The notes: generated by a model not told the origin, from the sequence alone. A stretch of DNA of 64,000 bases from Avena insularis (GCA_023614405.1 CM042690.1:526086293-526150292), one strand, 5' to 3'; numbered from the stretch's first letter, positions 1 through 12,225 are shown. Numbers and translations: made by a program.

Positions 1-2653
1 CCAATTGTGAGCTCGGACCGCCGCGGTCACCGACGACTCCGGCGACGATTCCGGCGAGAACCGACCGTCCCACGCCCTCCTCTCTGTCTTATAATCTTCG
101 CTAGCCTCGGGTGCATCTACTAATCCCCTCCATTTGCTTTATCATGCCCCAGTTTTGTCGCCACGGTCACCATCGGAGTTTCCTTCTGCCGCCATCGTTC
201 GTCGATGATTCCGGTGAGTCATGAGTTCCCGCCGCCCTACTTTGGCCACCGCCAGCTTCTACGAGACCTTGCGCACCTCACTGATGCCTTGTTTTGCCTA
301 CTCGAGCCCCAGGACGATGCCACCACCACGCACGAGCACCGACGGCTTCGGCAAGATCTCCGGCGAGGAATCCAGGACGAAACCGAGTGCCCCTCCCCCA
401 ACCGCGACCACCACCAATACCACCTCGACCGCCGCAACCTCCGGTAATAGTCCACGGTCTCCGTACCACTCTAGGATCACCGGAACACCACCCACCCGAT
501 GCTCCGCCGCTGCTCACAGTCGTCAGCGTCGCCAGATCGTGGCCAAGCGCTGAGATCCGTCGGATCTGTATCCTAGGGCTAGGATTAGGTCACTGACCGA
601 AGCGGTATCGGCCGATCTGATCTGCCCGTTATCACTTATATCCAACGGCCCGCGTCGTCGATCCGACCGAAGTGGTACCGGCCAGTAGAATTAGGCCACG
701 TGTCTCCCCCGGTTGCATTTAAAAGATTTAAATGGAATTTAGTGATTAAACTTAGAAATTCAATAACTTTTGATCCACAAATCAGAAAAATACAAACTTG
801 GTGTCTATGGATTCAGAAAAATGAGTAGAACTGGAGCAATAATTTGGTACTTTTTGGACGGTTAAAATCACTTTTTATACATAACCATTTGTGGAGTATT
901 TTGAGTATAAAAATTCTTGTGTAAATTATTTTTGAGTGAATCCTCTTGCAATTGGTTGTATATTGAACCATGTGACCAGAAACATCAACACAAAAAAATT
1001 AAACTTATAATTTGATGGCAGTAGAAAATATCACAATAAATACGCCTTATTCTAGTAAAAGAAAATTACTTTAAATAACCAAATTGCACTAAAATGGTTC
1101 CAATTGGAATTCCACCTATATAATAAGACCAGTAGGTGTGTGTAATATTCAGAACTTTGTTCTAACAACTTGTTGAATAAAGTGATCTTGTTGCATGCTT
1201 GCATGCATTTCAATGTATTCATGTGTTGTTTTGTGATGCTAGTTTTGAGAGTGCTTTTTTTCTTGATTGTATTGTTGTAGACCTTGAGGAGTGTAATCTT
1301 TGCAAGACCAAGGAGAGTACCTAAATATTCCACTATCAAGGCAAGTGGAACTATCATCAAGTCCTAATGTTTTCATTATACTTAGTGGATTTTTGTAGTA
1401 TATGCATGATAGACTATATTATTATGCTATGATATATCTCCTATGTAGAATAGGGAATGGTAGTTTCTACTTGGTAGGTGAAACACCGTAAGATTAGAAA
1501 TGCTTAGCCTGCTATTGTTTTCGGGGTGGAATATCATATGATGATTATATGGAGTATTGGAAAATATATGTTTTCTATAATAAAACAAGTACTTAATGAA
1601 ACACCTGGGTGGAAATGGGACTTGCTTGGATTATGTTGAGTGGTTACTCAGGGGCCATTTCTATGGTCATCTGGTGTATCGCACTTGTGGACGGCCACCC
1701 AGGAACAAAGAGATTGGAGACGTTCTTGTCGCGAAGCTTCGAGTGCAGCCACATGGCATATGGGCTCTGCCTTGACCGACTAAGTTGTGAGAACTCAGCC
1801 AGACGGACATAGGGTGGAAGTGATGATAGGATGGAACGCGTCCGTGGTGGTCTGAGGGATTGCTTTTGAAAAGTGTCGTCTCGATGCATGTCGAGTCTTG
1901 TGGAGAAAGTGCACCACCTCTCGAGAGGGTAAAACTAAGTACTTAGCCGTGTCCCCGGTTATGGACAATTTCTGAGCCTCAAGACAATGAAGCAGAATCA
2001 AGAATCTCATCATTCTAATTTCTCTAAGTTAAAACTTGATGGGTGAACAAGGGTTGTTGGTTCATTGATTTCTATCAATGGAACCTAGGTTCACTGATTT
2101 CTATCAGTGGTACCACTATGTTGTGATTGGAAATATTACCTAGAGGGTATCCAGTGTAACTTAGTTGATAGTAAGTGTTGTAAACTATTTATAAAAGGAT
2201 AGGGAAAAACTTCCTTGCTGCAAGCTAGCCAAAGCTCTACCTGGCCAGATATGCATGTAGTAATAGGTTCCACTTTATATCCACATACTAGTGACACTTG
2301 CCAATACAATTCAAAATGTATTGACCCTTGTGGTTGTAACTTATCATGTTGCAGGATTATTTGATGATAGTGAAGTTTGATGAGTAAGGGATTACGATTC
2401 TGCACCCAACATGTTTGCATGTGGCACATGAAGATGAAGGACTCCATGCTTTATAGTTATATCTGTTGCTTTGTAATAAGATAGCCATATGAGCTATGTA
2501 AGATGCAATGAACTATTTTATTCCTGGATTTGCGATGTAATATGACCTTTTTTTCTTGATATTACATCTTAAACTGTGGGTGCTAGCTATTCGATCTAGG
2601 GACTAGCATTATAAACACAGGGATGTGCACCTTAACGGGTTCGGGTCATGACA
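1..2653 (+). repeat. 5' LTR of element A (first ~1.07 kb outside window)
   Basis: This stretch matches 6409-9064 base for base apart from scattered substitutions and very few indels, so the two LTRs are fairly young. The LTR starts beyond the window. It ends in CATGACA at 2653. The GC-rich, proline/arginine-coding ORFs at its left end are LTR shadows, not genes. Confidence 0.85.
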
Positions 2654-4034
2654 GATGGTTCCTAGAGCACTGTGTTGCCTGTAGGTTCGTAACCCTAGGA
2701 TTTGGATAACCCCTTAGAATAATAGGAGTTGTATTTGTTCTAAGTTATTTACAAATAATCTTGTAAATCCTTTCCTTAGTTTCTGTATCTCTCCCTTTCA
2801 ACTTGATGACAAAGGACTTCAACACTATCACCGCAAAGGACGTCAACTTCATATCAAAGGACCTTCAACTTCATCATTGCAAAGGGCCTCAACTTCATCA
2901 TCACTAAGGAGTTCATCTTGAGCATCACTAAGTATTTTAGCTTCAACATCACCAAGGACTTCAGCTTCAGCATAGATAAGGACTTTGGCTTTAACATCAT
3001 CAAGGACTTCATCTTCAGCATGGCTAAGAACTTCAAGTCTCAACACCTCAAAGGACTTTCACTTCAGGATCAATGAGGACTTCAAGACTGCCTACTTTGG
3101 AATTGGACTTCTCAACATCGTCAACACACTAGATCAACATATCTCCATCACCAAAAGAAGTCGGGAGAAGAAGTTTTAGAAGGAAGATTTATTCTTCAGT
3201 AATTATAGGACTTGGAAATTTTATATAGGATCCTGTTGATAATAGGAGCAATCAACAACTTAGGAAATGATGAGCTACATGCCTAACTCAAGGAGAAGGA
3301 CAAGGCATTCTAGGATCAAGAAGAGAAGTAAAGATCAATGGAAAAGTTCAAGTTTTGTAGAAAATAAGATGAGAGAGAAATTAGGAAAGATCTTAGGATT
3401 AGAAACTTATCTATTATGGTTTTACTAGGTTATATTAGCTTTTGTTCTCGTGGAACTATCTTGATTCATTTGGATATCTTCAAGAAGTCTATCAAGGAAG
3501 ACAACAACAAGATAATGGGACTTTGGATATTCACCAACTTGGAACCTCACTCTACGAGAAGTGCTGCATGGAGGGATATTGAAGAACTTGGAGAAATACT
3601 TAGGCATAGACTACACAACACTTGGAAAGACTTCAAGGAAGAGAAGAAATATACTCAAGACCTAGATACTAAGGAAACTCAACTTAGGAGGACCTTGTGA
3701 CAAGATGACATAAGGAAACCTTGATCTCATTCCTAATTCATTAGCTATGGAGAAGGATGGAATAATCCCAAGGGAATAATATCAAGTGAAACCTTGTACA
3801 TGGACCACCACATTAGTTATTCGTTTAAATAATCGAGTTTGTGATTGTTTATGGGTCATACCAATCTATGTGGTATGGCAATAATATTTTGTTTGCCTAA
3901 GTAATGTTTGAAAATTGTTGTGTGTATGTATGATTGAAATTGCTTGCATATTGCTTTGTGTGATCTATTGTGTATGACTAGAATTATTTCCCTTGGAATC
4001 TTTTTCTATTCTAATCCCTACCTAATCCAAATAG
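2654..4034 (+). other. Element A leader and 5' internal region
   Basis: Directly after the LTR, 2656-2668 reads TGGTTCCTAGAGC, a degenerate match to the tRNA-Met primer-binding consensus TGGTATCAGAGC. The rest holds a degenerate tandem repeat (2805-3065) and AAGGA-rich DNA with a 94-codon open stretch at 3416-3700. That stretch could be a gag remnant, but I see no domain in it. No other gene is supported. Confidence 0.45.
2805..3065 (+). repeat. Degenerate ~24-bp tandem repeat (AAGGACTTCA-type units)
   Basis: Units of the form aaggactt.aactt.atcatcac recur about ten times with drift in length and sequence. On the minus strand the same period gives two overlapping low-complexity ORFs of repeated Met-Leu-Lys or Asp-Glu-Val units. 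I treat these as products of the repeat. Confidence 0.7.
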
Positions 4035-5102
4035 ATGACTTATCTAAGAGACCACGACTCCAACATCAATGATGGTGACAACAACCATGAGATGCCCAAT
4101 GCAATGCAACTTCTAGCACCACAAACAAAGTTGAATCGAGTGACAAGCCAGTTTTTAGCCAACAACCACAACAACACTGAGTTAAACCCAAGAAATCTAA
4201 GGTTATTAGGAGCTCAATCCCAATTGTTGCAAAGAACGACCAATCAGATGATCCACATGAGCAACAATCCTCCACAGAGAGACCATGACAACAATGACTT
4301 GAAGGATGATATTGTGACAAGACCAAGAGCTTGCAAAATATGTGGAGACATAGGACATACTTATAAAGAGCATACTGATCAGTGCCCTAATTGTGATGGA
4401 AGCCATCTAGTTGGAGAATGCCCCACATCTCAAGTTACATGTTTCCTCTATGAAGGAACTGATCATATCCCTGTCCAATGCCACATCTACCCTGTACTTC
4501 AAGGGTTGAAACATCAAGCTAAGGATGGAATATATCAAGTCTTTTTGAACACCCATGAAGGTAAAACTTCCACCAAGAATGATGAAGTCAAAGTAAAATC
4601 TCAAAACGCACCTCCATACAAAGTAACCAACTTTGGTGAGCATAAGAGGAAACGTGGACGTTTTCCTCGGAACCGTTCTAAGAATCGAGGAAGATTTCCT
4701 AAATTTGTGGTGGAATATGAAGAACATGAGCTAACAGACCTCTTAGCCTTGGAGAAACCCAAAAAGAAGAAGGACATTAGTGAACTGCAGTATTATAATT
4801 GCAAGGAACTAGGACATTATGCATCAAATTGTCCAGAAAAGGAGAAGAACAAAACAGAGGAACCCGAACAAGGAAAAGAGAGCGTAAAGAAGGATGATAG
4901 CAAGAAGCTAGTACACTATGCAAGGGACTTCCCTAAGAACAAGAACGATGCTGAGAGTCATGATAGGAACATGCTGATCACTACCACAACAAATTTCAAT
5001 GGATATTATAAGGATGGAGGTCTAGTTCCCTGTTTCAACTGTCACAATCTTGGACATTATGCCCATGAGTGTTTGGCAGAGAAAATTCTCGACTACCAAT
5101 GA
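4035..5102 (+). CDS. Zinc-knuckle (CCHC-type) gag-like protein of element A
   Basis: A 355-residue ORF, the only sizeable coding unit between the element A LTRs. It is probably a nucleocapsid-like protein that binds element RNA. From about residue 95 there is an array of Cys/His knuckles: CKICGDIGHT, CPNCDGSH...C and a CFLYEGTDHIPVQCH unit. About residues 190-235 form a Lys/Arg-rich basic stretch with KRKRGRFPRNRSKNRGRF. Then come a knuckle with its first Cys changed to Tyr (YYNCKELGHYASNC), a strongly decayed one (HYARDFPK) and an intact one (CFNCHNLGHYAHEC). The ORF ends at TGA 5100-5102, yet a further intact knuckle (5142-5183) follows in the same frame up to TAA 5211-5213. This indicates a late nonsense mutation or readthrough. 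No capsid domain is recognisable. Confidence 0.65.
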   Translation: MTYLRDHDSNINDGDNNHEMPNAMQLLAPQTKLNRVTSQFLANNHNNTELNPRNLRLLGAQSQLLQRTTNQMIHMSNNPPQRDHDNNDLKDDIVTRPRACKICGDIGHTYKEHTDQCPNCDGSHLVGECPTSQVTCFLYEGTDHIPVQCHIYPVLQGLKHQAKDGIYQVFLNTHEGKTSTKNDEVKVKSQNAPPYKVTNFGEHKRKRGRFPRNRSKNRGRFPKFVVEYEEHELTDLLALEKPKKKKDISELQYYNCKELGHYASNCPEKEKNKTEEPEQGKESVKKDDSKKLVHYARDFPKNKNDAESHDRNMLITTTTNFNGYYKDGGLVPCFNCHNLGHYAHECLAEKILDYQ

Positions 5103-5213
5103 GAAGAATGTTTGGTAGGGAAATGCCTCAACCATGTCACATGTTTCAAATGTGGAAATAAGCGACACTATGCAAACAACTGCCCAGAGAAACTGTATCG
5201 AAACACCAAGTAA

Positions 5214-5336
5214 GTTCCAAGATACAATCTAGTCAATTCCTTTTAAGGGTGGTAGTATCCTAGCTGTCCTAAAACCAACCTGTTGTTTCTAGCCTTCCCG
5301 AATCTCGGGACGAGATTCCTTTTAAGGGTGGTAGCC
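5214..5336 (+). other. Element A 3' internal end with duplicated polypurine-like tract
   Basis: ATTCCTTTTAAGGGTGGTA occurs at about 5236-5254 and again, nearly identical, at about 5315-5333, just before the LTR start at 5337. The second copy is placed where a plus-strand primer tract belongs. The spacer contains AATCTCGGGACGAGATT, an imperfect inverted repeat. Confidence 0.5.
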
Positions 5337-8300
5337 TATCACATCCCAAAATTTTCCAAATTTTGAAATGTGAAAAATCAAACAAACAAAAGAAACAAGG
5401 GATGAAATTTAGGGGGAAAAGAAACTTTTGTTTCTAAATGGAAATAGCAAAACCTTATTTAAAAAAAATGAATTGCAAAATAAGGAAGTGATAAACAAAT
5501 CAAATGCATTCATGCATCAAATGTATCTTGGTCTTGAACACTTACATTTTAAACCTTTGGAAAAAGGATAAACCAAAAACCTAAACCCTATTAAGAAAAT
5601 CACCACATCATGTTCAATTCAATTCTATGGCTATGTTCCATATAGAATTTGGGCATAAGCATATTTAAGAGATCTATATTTGTAAACAAAATTATAAAGC
5701 CACAAGAATTGGTTTCAAACTATTTGGAGCCATGGATAAAAAGTTAGGATTTTTATAAGACTAAAGACATTATCTCAAGGTCAATAAAGCTCTAGAGGAA
5801 AATAAATACTTGAAGGGAATAAAAGTAATTTTATATAATGATAAAGATGTATTGAATAAAACTAAAGGAAATATTTTTGAACCTTTTTGGAAACCTAGAG
5901 ATATAGTTTTATAAGAAAAGGGTTTATAAAATAATAAAACAAATTCAAAATACTCTAACTGCACTAACTGCCAACTTATATTTTATAAAATATTCTGAAA
6001 AGATTTGGAGCTCATTTGCTAATTCAAATCAATTTGTAAAAAAGAAAAGATAAAAAGAAAAAAACAAAAGGAAGAAAAAAAAACACAACACAGCAGCAAC
6101 AGCCTACTCGGCCCACCTACCCCAGCCCACTAAGCCCACCCAGCTAACCCTCTCCCCCTCCATTTCTTTCCTCACCGTCCCCTGCACACCCTCTCTCGCT
6201 GACGTCGTGGCCCCACTTCCACATCACCACCACCTCACCGTCTTCAACATAACGATGAACTGACCATTCTCCCTCCTCTGCCATTTCTAATCGAAGCAAA
6301 ATCGGGCGTTTACGCGATTAATTCTCCACTCCGGCCCTAGCCTCTTAACCCCTATCCCTCCTCTTCGTTTTCCCCTCAAACGCCACCCCCAGAAAGCCCC
6401 CAGGATCTCCAATTGTGAGCTCAGACCGCCGCGGCCACCGACGACACCGGCGACGATTCCTTCGAGAACCGACCGTCCCATGCCCTCCTCTCTATCTTAT
6501 AATCTTTGCGAGCCTCGGGTGCATCTACTAATCCCCTCCATTTGCTTTATCATGCCCCAGGTTTGTCGCCACGGTCACCACCGGAGTTTCCTTCTGCCGC
6601 CACTGTTCGCCGGCGATTCCGATGAGTCGTGAGTTCCCGCCGCCCTACTTTGGCCACCGCTAGCTTCTACGAGACCTTGCGCACCTCACTGATGCCTTGT
6701 TTTGCCTGCTCGAGCCCCAGGACGACGCCACCACCACGCACGAGCACCGACGGCTTCGCCAAGATCTCCAGCGAGGAATCCAGGACGAAACCGAGCGCCC
6801 CTCCCCCAACCGCGACCACCACCGAGATCACCTCGACCGCCGTAACCTCCGATAATAGTCCACGGTCTCCCTACCCCTATAGGATCACCGGAACGCCACC
6901 CACCCGACGCGCCGCCGCCGCTCACAGTTGTCAGCGCCGCCAGATCGTGGCCAAGCGCTGAGATCCGTCGGATCTGTATCCTAGGGCCAGGATTAGATCA
7001 CTGACCGAAGCGGTATCGGCCGATCTGATCCACCCGTTATCACTTATATCCAACGTCCCGCGTCGTCGATCCGACCAAAGCGGTACCGGCCAGTAGAATT
7101 AGGCCACGTGTCTCCCCCGGTTGGATTTAAAAGATTTAAATGGAATTTAGTGATTAAACTTAGAAATTCAATAACTTTTGATCCACAAATCAGAAAAATA
7201 CAAACTTGGTGTCTATGGATTCAGAAAAATGAGTAGAACACAGTGGAGTAATAATTTGGTACTTTTTGGACGGTTAAAATCACTTTTTATACATAACCAT
7301 TTGTGGAGTATTTTGAGTATAAAAATTGTTGTGTAAATTATTTTTGAGTGAATCCACTTGCAATTGGTTGTATATTGAACCATGTGACCAGAAACATCAA
7401 CACCAAAAAATTAAACTTATAATTTGATGGCAGTAGCAAATATCACAATAAATATGCCTTATTCTAGTAAAAGAAAATTACTTTAAATAACCAAATTGCA
7501 CTAAAATGGTTCCAATTGGAATTCCACCTATATAATAAGACCAGTAGGTGTGTGTAATATTCAGAACTTTGTTCTAACAACTTGTGGAATAAAGTGATCT
7601 TGTTGCATGCTTGCATGCATTTCAATGTATTCATGTGTTGTTTTGTGATGCTAGTTTTGAGAGTGCTTTTTGCTTGATTGTATTGTTGTAGACCTTGAGG
7701 AGTGTAATCTTTGCAATACCAAGGAGAGTACCTAAATATTCCACTATGAAGGCAAGTGGCACTATCATCAAGTCCTACTGTTTTCATTATACTTAGTGGA
7801 TTTTTGTAGTATATGCATGATAGACTATATTATTATGCTATGGTATATCTCCTATGTAGAATAGGGAATGGTAGTTTCTACTTGGTAGTTGAAACTTCGT
7901 AAGATTAGAAATGCTTAGCCCTGCTATAGTTTTCGGGGTGGAATATCATATGATGATTATATGGAGTATTGGAAAATATATGTTTTCTATAATAAAACAA
8001 GTACTTAATGAAACACCTGGGTGGAAATGGGACTTGCTTGGATTATGTTGAGTGGTTACTCAGGGGCCATTTCTATGGTCAGCTGGTGTATCGCACTTGT
8101 GGATGGCCACCTAGGAACAAAGAGATTGGAGACGTTCTTGTCATGAAGCTTCTAGTGCAGCCACATGGCATATGGGCTCTGCCTTGACCGACTAAGTTGT
8201 GAGAACTCAGCCAGACGGACAGAGGGTGGTAGTGATGATAGGATGGAACGCATCTGTGGTGGTCTGAGGGATTGCTTCTGAAAAGTCTCATCTTGATGCA

Positions 8301-9064
8301 TGTTAAGTCTTGTGGGGAAAGTGCACCACCTCTCGAGAGGGTAAAACTAAGCACAAAGACGTGTCCCCAGTTATGGACAATTTCTGAGCCTCAAGACAAT
8401 GAAGGAGAATCAAGAATCTCATCATTCTAATTTCTCTAAGTTAAAACTTGATGGGTGAACAAGGGTTGTTGGTTCATTGATTTCTATCAATGGAACCTAG
8501 GTTCACTAATTTCTATTAGTGGTACCACTATGTTGTGATTGGAAACATTACCTGGAGGGTATCCAGTGTAACTTAGTTGATAGTAAGTGTTGTAAACTAT
8601 TTATAAAAGGATAGGGAAAAACTTCCTTGCTGCAAACTAGTCAAAGCTCTACCTGGCCAGATATGCATGTAGTAATAGGTTCCACTTTATATCCACATAC
8701 TAATGACACTTGCCAATACAATTCAAAATGTATTGACCCTTGTGGCTGTAACTTATCATGTTGCAGGACTATTTGATGATAGTGAAGTTTGATGAGTAAG
8801 GGATTACGAGTCTGCACCCAACATGTTTGCCTGTGGCACATGAAGATGAAGGACTCCATGCTTTATAGTTATATCTGCTGCTTGTAATAAGATAGCCATA
8901 TGAGCTATGTAAGATGCAATGAACTATTTTATTCCTGGATTTGCGATGTAATATGACCTTTGTTTCTTGATATTACATCTTAAACTATGGGTGCTAGCTA
9001 TTCGATCCAGGGACTAGCACTATAAACACAGGGATCTGCACCTTAACGGGTTCGGGTCATGACA
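5337..9064 (+). repeat. 3' LTR of element A (3.73 kb)
   Basis: Starts TATCACATCCCAAAATTTTCC, a decayed form of the TGT(A/C)ACATCCCAAAA start seen at 22875, and ends GGTCATGACA. The first kilobase is A-rich, with a purine-rich run near 6040-6090. A C-rich, possibly transcribed part follows. From 6409 it matches the 5' LTR. The right flank AAGTCTACAAGGAGGAGG corresponds to AAGTCCATGAGGAGGAGG in the chromovirus 3' LTR, which fixes this end. Confidence 0.85.
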
Positions 9065-10532
9065 GAAGTCTACAAGGAGGAGGAGTTCTACCAAGAGGAG
9101 GAGGAAGAGAATTTCAACCACTACACCAACCAAGGCAAGCCATCATTTAACAATGCAAGCTAACCCTTGCAAGCTAGATAACCTTAGAAAATGCATTAGG
9201 CATCCTTTGGTCATACCATGTTGACTTATACCTACTCTAAGTTTAATTTACAAGCTTTACTTTCTTTACTTTACCAAAGTCTTTTACTTGTTTAAAGGTA
9301 GCATAAAGAGTATAAAACCTGACCTATCTAGTTAAACTTAGATGTCATTCTATGGCATGAGATTGAGATTAGCATTCCACCTTAGTGAACACTCTTAACT
9401 TAGTAGTTGGACTAAACCAAAACTTGATTCACTTTAGATGGGAATACTTGGTGAAAATGATTTGTGAAAACCTTGGAATGATGAGTCATTCTATTGAGAT
9501 GTTTTGACATGTGTTGAGAAACACAAATGGTTGATGATGATGAAGAAAATGTTGAGGCATGTAGCCCTTTTATAAAAAACTGATGGTTGGGTTCGGATGC
9601 GATACCATTCCAATTTTACCGTACAACCACAATACCTGAATTGGGTAAGAATTAGCTGGAAGTTTATATGTATTAATATTAGTTCCCTCACGGGAGAGGT
9701 TTGAGCTGAGGCTACCTCTCAATGTTGTCCACCTATGAAGTGCCCAAGATGACAGATGGTCATGGTTGGGAGGCCATGCTCATAGGAGAGGTGCTTATAC
9801 TAGGGTGTGTAAAGGAAAGGTTATGTTTGATTATCTGCATACTAAGTATGATGATTCAGGGTTATCCCTGACAGATGTATCAAATCTTTTGGTGAAAGTG
9901 TACCACCTCTACAGAGTGTTAAACTATTCGAATAGCCGTGTCTGCAGTTATGGACAGTTGTAATGGCCATACTGTTCCGTTGTGAGATGTTTTCAAAACA
10001 ACTTATGAAATGAATTGTGACATGACTTGACCACAACAGAGTTGTGACTATGACAACTAAGTTCCCACTTAGGTGTTTTCAAACGTATTTATCTTTCTTT
10101 GTTTCTGAACTCATCTTAGGTTTCAAACTTAACTTTACAAATAAACTTAGGGTTAGCCTTCCTACTAGAACTATCTTACTTGTTAGTGATAGTTTGCGAG
10201 TACTTAAAGAGTACTCAGGGCTTTTGTCCCTGGCTATTCCTATGGCCAGACTATGAAGGAGATTACCAACATGAAGGACATCAGGATGGCTATGATAACT
10301 AGGATCATCTCCCATCGTCAGCATTGCCTGTGACTCTGAAGATGGACCCCACCACTATGCTATTCATTCCGCTACTTGATTGTACTAAGACTAGATCCTG
10401 AGATCCTTTATTTGTGTAAGACCTTATTATGGTTTGTAAATGATGATGTACTGTGATATCCAATTTGTTATGTCTCGGGATTGCGATGTATGGCATAACA
10501 GGCATCTGGGATTAAAAATCCGGGTGTTGACA
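9065..10532 (+). repeat. Chromovirus 5' LTR, right-hand portion
   Basis: Co-linear with 25303-26791 of the 3' LTR, differing by scattered substitutions and a ~17-bp indel. Ends CCGGGTGTTGACA. The portion to the left was separated from it by the insertion of element A. Confidence 0.85.
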
Positions 10533-10534
10533 AG

Positions 10535-12036
10535 TGATACATTGCAAATGTATCTATAATTTTTGATGTTCCATGCTTGGTTTTATCCACTTTCTTGTGT
10601 TTTATTCCAACTTTGGAGAACTTTTCATATGATTTCTTGGACTAACCTATTAACAAGAGCCAAAGTGCCAGCTGCCTGTTTTCTGCTGTTTTTGGTTCCA
10701 AGAAAGTCAGAAAATGAATATTCTCGAAATTGGAGGGGACAAAAGCCAAAGTGCCTATTTTTCCGGAAGTCATCAGATGCCATAATACGAGACGGAGAGG
10801 GGCTAGAGGCCGGCCACACCACCTGGTCTCGCGGCCAGGCTTGGCCCGCACCAGGGGTGGTGTGGTGGCCCCTTGCACCCCCTCGGTCTCCCCTTCCGCC
10901 TATAAGATACCCTCGGGACGAAAACCCTAAGGGCCCGATCAAAAATCCACGAAAGAGTCTGTAGCTGCCGTCATCTCCATCCCTAGATCAGGAGGGATCT
11001 AAAGCTCTTCCCAGCACCCTGCTGGAGAGGGGAATTCACCCTGGAGGCCTTCTTCATCACCATGCAAGCCTCCGGTGTGATGCATGAGTAATTCATCTTT
11101 TGACTACGGATCCATGTAGTAGCTATATGGCTGGTTCTCCTCCTTTGTGCTTTCATGTTTAGATCTTGTGAGCTCCGTTCATGATCAAGATCATCTATTC
11201 GTAATTCTGCATGTTGTGTTTGCGGGGATCCGATGGATATTGAGATGCTATTTCAGATTGATATTGATTCTATCATGTCTTTGTTATTTGTGATCTTGCA
11301 TGCTTTCCGTTGTTAGTAGGTATCTTGGCCAAGTAGATGCTAGCAACTCCAAGAGTTAGTATTTATGCTCGATAGTGGGTTCATGCCTCTGGTAATCTGG
11401 GGAAGTGACAGAAATCTCTAACGCACTAGATGTGCGGTTGGTACTAGGGAGGAAACAACAATCCTTTGTTCATAGAACAATCGTATTGTTTACTTTACAC
11501 GCAGTTCGTAAAGCAATAATCTGTTGCTTGCCACTTAATACTGGAGGGGGTTCAGATGATAACCTGAAGGTGGATTATTAGTCATAGATGCAGTTGGATG
11601 GCGGTCTATGTATAATGTTGTAATGCCCAATCAAATCTCAAAGGAGTCAAGATGATTAGTATATGCATGTATGCTTTCTCGATGTTTGTCAATTGCCCCG
11701 CTGTAATTTTTTCACCCAGCATGTTATCTCTCTAAGGAGAGCCACCTCTAGTGAGCTATGGATCCTGGTCCTTGTCTTTTACATACAATCTACAATCTTT
11801 TACTGCTTTGTGTTTACTTTCTACAAACTTTTACTTCTTTCCACTCGATATGTTTAATCCTTTGTTTTTCGCAAAACACGGTGAGATTAACAACCTCATC
11901 GCAAGTTGGGGACAAAGTTCTTTGGTTGTGTTGTGCAGGTCTCCACGTTGCTACTAGCACCGGTAGTGCGCGCTGCCAAAGCTCAGCTAGTAACACCTTT
12001 GGGGTGTTTCCTTGCTCCTACTGGTTCGATTAAACC
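10535..12036 (+). repeat. 5' LTR of element B, 3' end deleted
   Basis: Matches 15798 to about 17275 of the 3' LTR. It then stops at TTCGATTAAACC and jumps to internal DNA (TCTTCACAAGGGG, the same sequence found just inside the primer site of element D). The last ~80 bp of the LTR and the primer-binding site are gone. CCTTTGGGGTGTT occurs at about 11995 and again at about 12035, at the junction. Confidence 0.8.
10901..10908 (+). promoter_or_regulatory. Likely TATA box of the element B LTR
   Basis: TATAAGAT sits downstream of a GC-rich block and just before GGACGAAAACCCTAA. The same CCTATAAGA context recurs in the 3' LTR (16143) and in the truncated copy (about 27163), and inverted in elements D and E. 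Its position and conservation fit an LTR core promoter. Confidence 0.5.
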
Positions 12037-12225
12037 TTTGGGGTGTTATCTTCACAAGGGGAGTCCCTCATAACCAATCTCTTTACTTTGTTATTTTTTT
12101 TTGCTTAGTTTCTTTTTGCTTTGTTTGATTGTTTCTTTATCAAAAACACAAAAAAAATAGTTTTACAAGTTTGCTTTCTTATTTGAAAACACACAAAAAA
12201 TTAGTCCCTATCTTGAGTTGCCACT

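Larger units (their letters stand above)
1..9064 (+). mobile_element. Element A: non-autonomous Gypsy-like LTR retrotransposon, left end outside window
   Basis: Positions 1-2653 and 6409-9064 are near-identical direct copies, and both end in GGTCATGACA. Between them lie 2.7 kb of internal DNA with a zinc-knuckle ORF but no protease, reverse transcriptase or integrase. The LTRs (3.7 kb) are longer than the internal part. The sequence right of 9064 continues the chromovirus LTR that is seen again at about 25303, so element A inserted into that LTR. Placement in the Ty3/Gypsy order rests on LTR style (TATCACATCCCAAAA start, like the chromovirus LTR) and the CCHC knuckles, and is inference. Confidence 0.8.

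Noticed and set aside
221..553. 110-codon Thr/Pro/Arg-rich ORF, repeated at 6629-6961
   Set aside because: Lies within both LTR copies of element A, overlaps open frames on both strands, and is explained by GC-rich, stop-poor composition.
2849..3046. Two overlapping minus-strand ORFs of repeated units
   Set aside because: Direct product of the 24-bp tandem repeat; no domain and no start context.
10563..10964. 133-codon ORF and its counterpart at 26822-27097
   Set aside because: Falls in the promoter half of element B-type LTRs and is not maintained as one frame between copies.
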